Source: Atrichornis clamosus (taxonomy: Eukaryota > Chordata > Aves > Passeriformes > Menuridae). Taken from it: DNA of 64,000 bases. The stretch covers positions 1-64,000 of the forward strand of contig WBMZ01011776.1 of the NCBI GenBank assembly GCA_013400975.1. Direction: 5' to 3'. The translations under genes and the position numbers were made by a program. Under the pieces are notes generated by a model. The model was given only the letters and a program-made list of their open reading frames with translations, was not told the origin of the DNA and made no database searches. Shown piece by piece: positions 42,101 through 54,100 of the stretch; the first letter of the stretch is position 1, and each line of letters begins with the position of its first letter.

Positions 42101-45100
42101 CAAGGTCCGAGGGATTATATCCTCCATGAGTCACTGAGCACAGGTGAACTTCTATAAAATATTGTTCCTTCAGCCCTTCACTAAGTGTGTATGGAATACC
42201 AAGCTTACAGGCTCCTGAATTAAAGCTGTAAATTTGAGCTGTCAAAGCCAAAAGATGTTGGACGAGGCAGCAAGTACCTTTATGACATTTCCTTATTACA
42301 AGCACTGAGATGCAATTGTTCATAGAGGGCATTAAATCAAATTGTGGACAGAAGCTGTGACAGAAACCCCGCAGGTTCCTGCGTTCCTGCCTTACCACAG
42401 GCACTGCAAAGTACTTGCAATTAACCTGCATGGCTGGAGAGCTGCAAAGTGGAGATGCTCTTCTTTTGGATGGATTTTGCCATCCCAAATTTAACTGTGC
42501 ACCTGTGACACTGACCAGTTGCAATTACCTTAATGGATCTAAGCTTATGGAGCAGCTATTCCATCAGGCTTTCAGGACAGCATGTGGTGCTCCACTGAGC
42601 TGTATCCTCCCAAAATGGCATCAGCCATGGAGGAGCAACCACAGGAGAAGGAATGGAGGACAAAATTAATGATGCTAAAAGGCTGCTCCTGTGCTGTTGG
42701 TTGTATCTTACACGATCCACAGCAGATCAGCAGGTACAGTGATTCTGACAGGAGCTCACCTGTCTGCACTGAGTGAAAGGTTTGGTGTGGGCACATCCCT
42801 CGGGACAGCACTGAGGAGTTTACCTGAGCTTTCTTGTTAATTGTTCCACTCACTGCTTCTTTGTAGTCAATCAAATTTAATTCTGTCAGTGGCTCCAGTA
42901 ATTACATGTTCTTGTTTTTATGCAGGGCTAATAGACCACCTAAGGCTTTGTGTAAATTAGTTAATGTTTCCTCCTGCAAAGCTGGAGTTTGTCCTGTATG
43001 CTGGTGGCAGGTGCAAAATGCTCCTTGCAAAAGCATATGGAGAATCACTGAAGTACAGCAAATGCTTATGGGCTTTTGAAGGACAGGGTTAAAGGATCAT
43101 GTTCTTTATGATATCTATGAGCACAGGGTTTATTTTATATTTCTTCTGTAGCCTGAAATGCCTTAAAATTGCTGCTGAGAAAGCAGATAGCTCAGAGGAA
43201 GAAAAATTCTTATAAGGGACATGGAAGCAAAATAATAATTTCAGGAGGTGCTTATACCAAATGGGAATGGTGACAGGGAGCAAACAGCCTAAAAGGAATA
43301 TGGAACATTGTCTGTTTTGCACTGAAACATAAACTTGTGGAGCAAAGTTTTTAGGCTGGCTGTATAAAAATTAAGGATTCTGTAGGGAAAGATAAACTGG
43401 TGTTGTCAAATATTAATCTGTTAGTCACACTGCAAGAGAATTGTGCTTCTTTGTAGATATCTGGGGCCAAAACCTGGCCTAATGAGCTCGGCAACATTTC
43501 TGTTGACTCAGTAGGTGCAGGATTTCATTCTAATTCTTTAACTGTTTTTATTTCCTGTAAATAATCCCACCTAGAGCTGAGGAGCATTTTTAAGTGAGGG
43601 TTTATTTCTCACTGCTTAACTATAATGCATTAATAAATCAGTAGCCAAAGTAAATAACTACTGGTTTTCTGTTATATTTCAGCCTTCTCATTTATTTCTG
43701 GTTTTCCTCTTTCTCATGTTATGTTGAAAAGTCAAAAATCACATTTTATGGCAATTTTGAGATGCCCATAAGAAGGGTAACAGATACTCAGTTCCCCACC
43801 AAGCAGGGTGTTCAGGCAGCAGTGGAGGCAAAAGCACAGCATTAGTTCAGCTTTGGTTCCCTTTCCTTTCTGCTGATCCCATGAAATTGAAAAAGCAAGC
43901 GGTAAAATAGCAAAAGATCCCATCACATTTTCTCCAGTTTAAAGTACTAACTATCATGTTATGCAAAAGCCTGAGGTAAGCCTCAAAGTTGGATCTCTTA
44001 CATGGCAATTTCCTTGAAGAGTTGTTGGATCACATTTTTGTACTGATTTCTTCTACACACTAGTATTTTATTGCATCTGTTTATCCCAGTGACCTGGAAT
44101 TCATTTCTCTGACAAAGATATTTCCATGACTGAAGTTCCAAATGCACAGAGAAAAAAATGACACATCTGCTTTTAGTTTGTCCTTTCTGGGACTAATTTG
44201 AAAAGGAACACTAGAGAAATATGTGTACAGCACAGAGGATTCACCTCGTTATTAGCAAAGTTCCAACTCAGAATATTCTGTGAACTGGAAATAAAGATTT
44301 CAAACACCACACCGCAAACTTCTAGGTGGCAACAACTGTGCCAAACCACAGAATTAACATGGTTCTGATAGAGTGTAGGAAGAACTGTGATTGGTGGGTA
44401 CTAAAAAAACAGGCAGGGATTTAGATCAGCTGATGAAAAATCCTTTAAATCTTCCAACTTGTTCCCAAGTCCCTTTCACAGTGATCAGATATCACAGCTG
44501 AGACCTCATGTCCTCCCCTGACAGGGTATCTAAGCAAGCAGCAGGGATGTCTTAGTTTGGAAGCTCAATGCATTTATAGTCCCTCAAATGAATGTGAGGC
44601 CTCTTTCTGCCTTTGTCACACAAAACCCTAATGGAACTGGGACCAAGAACAAGTGCTGTTGTGTCCTGGTGCTGTGCTAAAATATGGGGGTCTTTTTCTT
44701 AGAGGGAAAATGAGTTTAATGAATGGAAACTTTTGGCCCCTGAAGGCTGATGTGTGCACTTAGGGTTCATCATTTGCCCTGCATAGATGCACATCACTTC
44801 TGCCAGAACAAATGAGTATTTTCCTGATTAATCAGGAGCCCTCAGGGAACTGCTCTTTCTCTACATATATTATGATCATTAAGGAGCCTGACTATCCAGT
44901 GCTTGTTGCAGGATGTGGAAAAGGCAAAGTAAATTGTGCAAACTATACTCTGTTTATTGGATACATTTCTCTGTATCTCTTGCAGTAATGGTGTAATTCA
45001 GTATGCTGAGATGACAAATGATGTATTTAAGTTCATTTTTTCCGTGCTGCCCCATAAACGTTATTAACTCAAACATTTAAATGCAGAAGATGGAAACGCT

Positions 45101-48100
45101 GTGGGGTTATTTTTGTCAGTCCTGAAGGAAGGCCCGGTCATGGGGCCTGCCTGGGGCATTTCTCACTGCTGTGGTGTGGGGTTGGGGTCCCAGCTCTCAG
45201 CAGGGTGATGGGGAGCTGGGCAGGCACAGCTGAGCAGGGCTGCCCCAGGCTGGGCTGCTGCAGTCACACAAACCCAGCTGCAGCCTCACATCCCCACGGC
45301 TTGGGCCCAGCAGTAGCACAGGGGCAGGACAGAGGATAGAGCCCTTTACTCTGTTTGAAAGCACACCTTTCACTTTGCAAACAAATTACTGGTTAAATCA
45401 CGTTTGACAGACTCCAGAGTAATTGCTGTGTGAGCAGTGCTGGGGTTTAGGAGGCAGGAGTGACTGTGTTCACCTGACAATTAGGGGGCTCGTCCCATCC
45501 AAGCAAGTGTCTCACCACTGTAGGGTATTGGACACCTAATTAAACAGCAAATTAACATTAATAGGTCCCCCTTCCACTAGCACAACCACCTCATTCTAGT
45601 ACTGCATAAGGCTCATGGAAGTCTTTCCATTAATGCTTTTCTCACACTAAAGAGAATTTGTCTGTCTGATATTGTCCTTTGCTGGGCGTATATTGATTTC
45701 TTTTTAAAAGCTGAAAATATGTGATGCAGTGCTCTTGAAAAATTAGAAAAACAAATCATCCTAGAGCCCAGTATAATATGTAATGTTTAAAATGCTAGCT
45801 AAAGCCTATGTGAAAGGAGAGAGAAATATGCATTTTTTGATTACAAGATCTGAGCTTAGAAACTGGCTTCACTTCCCTGACCCCCTGGATTGGAGGGCTC
45901 TGCTTTTCTGGCACTCTCACAATTTAACAAGGTCATCTGCACTCCCAGAAGAAACTCAGAATTCATAAATGGAGTTTCAACAGATAAAAAAGAGAGGAGA
46001 TACTGATTTGCAGTTTCTTTAGATAAAAATATATTCAGAGAAATATTGGGATCTTATCACTATGGTTGGAGACTTAAGTAGTTCATTTATTAAGAAAGTT
46101 CAATGTTTATTTAAGCATTTCAGCTCCCCTTAGAAAATCTAGAAAATAAATAAAGTTCAATGTCAAAAGATCCACAGCAGAGCTATTCTTGTATTAATAA
46201 AACAATGGGAATAATACAGATGTCCTTGAGAGTAACTGTTTCTTAGAGAGATAAGATGGTGATTAATGGGAAATTTGTTCTTGCCAGAGGTGGTTTTCAA
46301 ATGTAGGTAAATAAATAGTATGGTCCCATTCTTGCAGTCTACCTACCATAAATAATATTAATCTGGTAATAGAAAGCTGTAATACTGCTGGCCATTCAGA
46401 GGTTAAGATTCTGACAACACTCTTGCCCCTAAGGTTATTTTGTTGATGATGTCATTTACTATGATGCCGTAGGAAAAACAAATGGCACGGCAACCGATTA
46501 AATTCAGTTTTAAAATAACTTCCAGAATAGAATGCTAATTTCTGACTGTGCCACTGCACCTGGTCAAAATCAGGCAAAGATCTTAACCTCAAGGAATAGA
46601 ACAGCCTTTATGAAGCTGGATTTTAAACCTAAGGGAATGCTGGGGCAAATTAATATGGGTTATGTCCAGTGGCACATGTGCAGCAGCAGCTTGCCTCCCC
46701 TCTAAGCACTCAGTGGGAAGCAGGACATTGCCAGGAGGCACCAACCTCCTGCAGTTCTCCTTAGCCTGAAGTTACTTGTACAAGAGAGGGAGGATTTCCA
46801 ATGCAACCCTAACCAGAAAAAGGAAAAAACCCTCCACCACACAGACTTTCAATTGTCCCCATAGCTTATTTATAGATTTTGGATGTCATGGTCCAAATAT
46901 ATTAACTAAGTTATTCTGTCAAGAAATATAAATGATGATCGTTTGTTAGCTGCACCACTTGATTAATTGTATCAAAGTGTAATAAAATTATTGAAGGGAT
47001 TTATTAACCTGATGAAGTAACTCATTAAATCCTTCAAATGCATTAATGAAGGAGGAAGTGTGGGCCTTTAGGTGTAATTGGACATGGGAAATTGTGCAGC
47101 TGGGCCAACCTGATAAGAAGGATCAGATATACCAAATAACTTTTATTTAGCTTGTAATTTGGGGCATTTCTATCACTACTCAGGATTTCTACAGGATTTT
47201 TCTAACCTAGGTAGCTCTGCCTCAGAACTCAACTATTGTTTTTGGTTTTACTACTTTCTTTCAGCAGCCTTGGACTAAATCAACCTCTTGTGTAAGATGT
47301 GGCTGGGGGTTCTTTAAAGTAGATCTGTCTGCTATTAACTGAGTGGTGGCTGGACCTGCACAACCTGCCCAGGACAGTTTTGACTTTAAGAGGACACGTT
47401 CCTCAAAGTTGCTGTGTAAGGCCTGGCTAAGGAAGACAGGGATCAAACATGGCTAAAGTCAGAATATTAGGTGTGCTGTGCTGATGCATGTGCAGAGACA
47501 GCCATCAGTGCCAGCAAACCCTGCTCAGGGAAAAAAAGCTAGATGTTAGAAAGAGGGTGCAGTGACAGAGGGAGGATGGATCAGAGTGCAATATGCGCCC
47601 CGGGATCAGCCCTGGGATCACCTGCTGCATTTCCAGGCAGTTGCTATCCCCATTTTTTATCTGCAGAGAGCATCTGGTTTAAGCCAGAGTTGATTCCATT
47701 TATAACGTTTTTAAAGGGAAACCACTGAATGAGTACACCTGCACTGTTCCACTTTGCAGCATTAAAAAGCTTCCAAGTACTCAGGGAGCATCACTGCTGG
47801 AGGTGCTGCTCCAGCCCACTTCAGCAGGACATGCTCTGCCATATGGCTACAGCTGTGTGGCACCTGGCCTGTAAGAGAGGGGAGCTCTGGAGCAGACAAT
47901 TATTTCCAACATTACTTGTGGTGTTGCTGATTTATGGTGGGCTGGAATCAGCAGCGTGAAATGAAGGTTGTTACAGAACTGTTCTTTATGATCAGGTGGT
48001 GGCACGTGAGCTTCTCCTGACTGATGACATTCACAGGAGTAGGACATCTGAGAAACAGAAAACTCCAGTTTCAACCCCCTGTCAGGGAGTTTTTATAAGG

Positions 48101-51100
48101 AGATTTGAAAACATGTAATTTGTGTCTTCCTGGTAGTTCCTGTGCCCTGGGAAAACTGAAGCTGGTCTTTGTAGCTTAAATCAATTAGGAGAAGGATGTA
48201 GGATGTCTTTTTTGTTTTAGGCACGTATTTTTCATGGTTGCATTCCAGATAAAATGCTGCTCTGTCAGGGATTCTAATCACCTTTCAGCCATATATGTAA
48301 AATACATGTCTCTGAAAGAGGTAATGAATGCAGTATCCCTGAGGCTTGAAGACTGCTGGGATGTGAAGTGCAGCTGTAATGAAGTGAGACGTGGGCATTA
48401 TTCTCAGACCTCCTGCCACCACTGACTCGGCTGCCACATCGTGCAGTGTGTGAGACAAGGTAGAGAATGGGCAAAGTCCAAATAAATTCACTGTACAACA
48501 CTTTACAAGAAGGTCACCTCTGGTGGAAGGCTGGTATTTAATGGCCACCAGCTTCATTATAAATCTGTTTTCATCAGCGTCTGCTCTGCTTAAATTGTGA
48601 GTCTTGGGAGAGGTGAAAAGATTGATTTAAAACAGACCTGTGGGTTGAGCAGGTGGGGAGGAGAAGGCAGCAAATGTGTCATGTCGAATCATGACACTTC
48701 AGGTGATCTACACATCACTGCCTGTCTTTTGGACCTCAGCCCCTGTTCTAAATAGCTATTTAAGAACTTGGATTTGACAGCCAGAGCAGGAGCCAAGACC
48801 TGCTGCAGGCTGGGCAGCATCTCCCCTTCCCAGGTGAGCTGGCTCCAAAGGAAAGACAATATAAATGTGTCTGTTCCCTCACTACTTCCAGCTGCACATG
48901 GACCCAGGCTGACACTGTTCCTTGCTAGGGAATGCATCAGATGGTAGGTTGAAGCTGCTCTTGTTCTCAGCCAAAAGATCACAAGAAAAAGCATTAATTT
49001 AAATTTTCAGTCATCAATCTCATTCCCTGCTTGTGCTGAAGAACATACCAGTTTTGGCAAGGCTAGGTTAATTAAGAAGAGAAGCAAAGTGTTTGCCACC
49101 CTTATTTCTATTTGTAGAAATGGCGTTGCACAGTTAACCAATGTGCATTGCTTAGAAAATGTGTAGCATGTTATGTTTACCTAAAATAGAACATCTGAAA
49201 TATGCACTTTTTATTAGCACTTCTTAACTGTTGAATAAAATGTAACACAAAGATAAGGGAATACAGGCACATTTCAGGCACAATTCATTCTGAACATGCT
49301 GCTCTCAGCTAAAGAATCCAACACTTAAATATGTCAATATTATATTAGTAGTCTGCTTCTGTGTCTGCTGCTCTGAAAGAGATGAAGTGAGCAAGACTTA
49401 AATAATTTCCCAAAAAAATAAATAGAAAATCTATGTAATTATTGAAGCGGTACAAAAGAGGAGAATCATAATGGTTTCCGAATGAGAGTGTATCTGACAG
49501 TCCCCATTTCTTAGCTCTCTGATTCTTGTAAAATTCTGTGTAACACACTGCTATTTTGAGAAACATTAGCTCTTGTCTCTCTTTTACAGTCTGCTAAAGA
49601 GGCTGTATTTCTTCTAACCTTGCAGATGACAAAATGCACTCCTTCACCATAGTCTACACAGTGCTAGATCATTTCAGCCTTTTTGAGTAAATGACACGCA
49701 ACTCTATAACTGTATGATTAGGCCCATAGATTACCAGATTACAGCTATAAATCTTCACCATAGCTACTACTCACTTGGCAGAAATAGTGAAGTTTCATCA
49801 TTTGTTCTCATGTAGAAAACATGCTGTGAAATGCAGCCTCAAAGGTCACTGGGATGGCATTTCCTTTTGTGGCCCTTAATAAACTTGCAGCTAATGCAGT
49901 AATTACCAAGCCCAATTACCTCAGTGATGGCTTCAGAGAATTTCTTTTCCAAAGCCTGGATAGTCAGATTCCACTCCCTTCAGTTAATAAGTGAGATTCA
50001 GCTATTCCTACAATTGTTAGACATTTCTGAAAGAGGCTGTTTGTAGAATGAGGGCCTGAGTGAGGGAGTTGTGCCAGCAGAAGCTGAATGGGGTATTTAA
50101 GTGGCACTACAAAGATATGTGTAAAAAAGGTGCATGGACACCCTTATGTCAGTGCTAGCTTTATTTAAAATAACGTGTTCCTACTCTACCTCAGCTAAAT
50201 CCAAATAAATTGAAATGGAAAACATTGCCCAGCTTTTGATATACATGTATTTCCCCACAATTCTGCATATATGTTCATATATAAAAATACAAGTTACTAT
50301 ATCTGGTGCAGTTCCTTAGCTTGTGAGATGGAGTCACATACTCAGCATTTCTTTAAACACAGAGTTTGGAGACATTGTACAAACGAATCCATTTCCTTTG
50401 TTAGCTACAAAGGGGTTTGACAAGCAACACAGCTTTCGTTATAACTACATTTATATTACAGCTGCTAAGTACTAACTTGTGAGTTGCACCATTTAGAAAA
50501 GCTAGAAAAGGAACTGCTATAATCTACTTATTTGGCAACAGTCCAGCACTGATAGAAGCTCCTCAAATCACAACGTGTTTCACTGAAATGACGCCAATGG
50601 AATCATTCTTTACAAAGAAGAGCTAAACTGTGATATGTTAGAAGTGGTTGTGCCATTATTATGAGTTCCAGCTCTTTATTCAGTTACAAAGGAAGGCAGC
50701 TACATCTTTATACCAAGCATATGGGCATTATTATCCCTTTTCTCTGCTCTTCCTTTTGGTTTCCTTGGAGGGAATAATTGCTAGGGCTGCTTCCAAGAGC
50801 TTGAACTACAGGTACCTGACACGCACCTGCCACGAGTTCAGCAGAGCAGAATGGCATTTAACAGTGTCCCTGTTTGCCTCATCCTCCAAAGTTCTGCTGT
50901 TATAACAGGAGGATTTTGTCTGGTTTCTTTCATCTTTGAGAGGTCACTTTCCTGTTTATTTATATGCAATAGGCATTTAAAATGATGCCTATTGCATATA
51001 AAATTACTCTACATAATTCCTCCTTTTCTGAAGTAGCCAAAAGGAAATCACTAATTTTTGGATAAGCCCAAAATTCCATCTTATTTCTATTTGTACATTC

Positions 51101-54100
51101 ATGTACAGCTATTACTAACAATAACCTTGGATCTTACTTAGTATTGTCTTTAGGTTGCCAGTTGTAGGAAGAAGAGATATATAGGTACCTCCTTTTTGTA
51201 CAAGGGAACTGGCACCACCTATATCCAAAATACCCCAAATGTAGAAACCCTTCATGCAGGCTACAAAAATATTTGCTTGGGAAGAGTGCTGGGAAGTACT
51301 GAGTGTAGGCAGCCAGGGCAGGAGGACAAGAGGTGGTGTTTTTGAACATGTCTGGCTGTGTCACTGGCTGCCAGGTTTTCCCTTTGCTGCTCAGCTGTTA
51401 CCTGCATTTCTGGCTTTGTGTTAAGCTGTCTGTGGCTTTGGATCAGCACCTGCTTTTTCATTGTAAATGATGTAAGTAAAGTCACATAAAGAAGAGGAGC
51501 AAATAAAATTATTAGGTTAATAAAATGTATAAACCTGAGAGGAAATGTGTTATTCAAAGTCAACTGATTGTGCATATGAAGAACTACCAGCTTTAATAAG
51601 GGAGGTAATGGATTATATGTAAGAGGAAAGTTCTTGAAGAGATGAGTGAAAATTGCTTTGGTAGATTAAGCTCTGTCAATAAAAATCTTCCAAGAAGACA
51701 TAAGACTGTGATAATCTGTAATAGAGTTCGAATAATAACCTTGCTTGCCTATCATTCAGCCCTAATTCTAATGATTGTCTGATATGTCCCACAAGCTTGC
51801 AATTAATCCATCATTGTCACAAGTATCAGGAATATAATACACTCCTAAAGTAAGCAAATTAAATTTCTAAGACAAACTAATCTTCTTACAGCAAGTAATT
51901 TCAGGAAGAGAATTCATACACACAGCATATTTTACTACTGGTGATCAGTATTACTACTACATGTCACCTAAACTTATTAACAAACACAATAAAATAAAAT
52001 AGCTTTTTTTGTTCTCTGTATTTGTGATCCACCTTTGGATTTCCATCCATTTCAACATTAGTATGGAAGGATAAACATAAGCTTAGTTGAATTTAAACAT
52101 TCCTGCTTCACAGTACAGAAAAGTATTCAATTATTGTATTTTGTATGTTGAAAACTCCATCAGTCTTGCCAAAAGAAGAGGCAATGGAAATAGTCTTTTT
52201 TTGGTCATGGTATCTAAGAGTGTTGTACATTGGTGCCCTCTGCACACACTCCAGAGAACTGCATTGCTTGCTTTGGTTTAAAATCAACTTGAAAATTGTG
52301 TGATAGATTTAAATAATTAAACAGTTTTACAGGAACTTAATGAAATGAATAAACCATTGCAATGACAAAGAGTTATATATTATTCATTTTAAAATAGCAA
52401 AAAATGCTATTTTCCCCAAGTAAAGCGTCATTTACTCAGTATTTTTACCAAAAATTTATGATTTTTTCTTACAAAAAGCTCTGTTTTCCCTAAAGTGTCT
52501 TCTTTTCAAAAAATATCTTATTCCTATCAGTTCAAGCCACTTTATTTAGAAATCAATCAATTCAGAGATCTACTTTTTAAAAATAAAACCAGTCCTTGGC
52601 TAGCAAACCTTTCAGAGGAGAAACTGCCATTTACTGTCTGGCTGTAGGACACCAGGAAAGCAAAGAGGATGAGGGTAAGACTGTAACTATTTGGGATTAG
52701 AAAGCAGAAATAAAACATGACTTACTGTTGAAGCTGTGTGCTTGGCCTTGTCTCTGGGCTGCCCTGCCATCAGCAGTGGCTGTGAGTTACTGCACAGGAC
52801 TCAGGTGAGGAGGGCCCAGCAATGACAAACACTGTGTGGCAGATAATAAAACAAAAGAAAAAGCACTTTTTAACCAGACCTAACAGCTGATGGGAGATTA
52901 ATCAAATGATCAGTCAAGCTATGTTAAAAAAGAACTCAACACCCCCTCACACTCAGCTTCATGCTCTACAACAGACCCAAATATGTTGTCTGGCCTTATC
53001 ACCTCGTGTGACAGCAGGATTACAGCACACAGAATGGTGAAATGCACTCACTGCTGTATTCTGACACCTTTAGAAGTGATGTTTGTTGTTGGAAAGCCGT
53101 GCAGAGGCGTAAGTGTTCTATGAGGAGCCTAAATGGAGCCCCACTGTTTCTTTGTGTGCTGTCCCAGCTCACTGTGCTGCTGACAGACAGCACCATTAAG
53201 CAGTCATTAGCACCATGCCTGAAAGCTTGGCTTCTGTGGGTAATAACGGGCTATTCAATATTTTGAGCCTTTGTAAGAAAGAGGGCACCTAAATGAGAAT
53301 AATGAGGTCATTCTATGACATGCCTGAGGATATGAAACCATGGGTAACTTTTTAGCCCGTTTGATATGTGAACACATACACTCAGCTGTGACAGATTATT
53401 TCTAGCCTTGAAAAAAATAAAGCTGCTTCCATTAAATCACACCATGCAACATCAGCACCAAGTGGTAATCAAAACACTGGTGTCACTGTAAAACACAGCC
53501 TTCAAAATAATTCTGTGTAACCCAATCATAAAGAAAACATATATGGAACAGATATGTGAAACAAAACAAGGGGTTGGGACAGTGTCACAAAAACAGTGAA
53601 ATTTAACACTTAGGAAAGGATTTTATGACAAAAAGGATTGTTTCCAATTCTGAATATTTTTTTTCACCGACTGAGGTGCTATCTTGAATTTGAAAAGATG
53701 AACAAACTGAAATTTTAATTTTAGACCTGCTTCTTGCTTAGAGCAGTGGCTGTTTCTCGTAAAACTCGCTCATTTCGCCAACATTTTACAGAAGGTTTTG
53801 CACCCTGGGGCTATTTCCAGATTCCTCCTGCAGCAGAGCAGTGTGGGTTGAGTGGGGCTCTGCTGAGCACCCACTGTGCACCACAGGCTCTTGGGTACCC
53901 CTTGTTGCATCTCTCAGCTGTGTCAGCCCTCCATTGAATCTACAACTGCACAGGTGCCTGGATTAACAGGTTTTAGTTTGTTCATCAGCTCAGTGCTTTA
54001 ACACTCTCACTGCTGTTTACAACAGCAGTAGGAAAAGTCTCCCTCTTTTCCAGTTGCTCCCTATGTTTCTGCCACCTGAGGTGGTGCTCTGGGAATTTTC

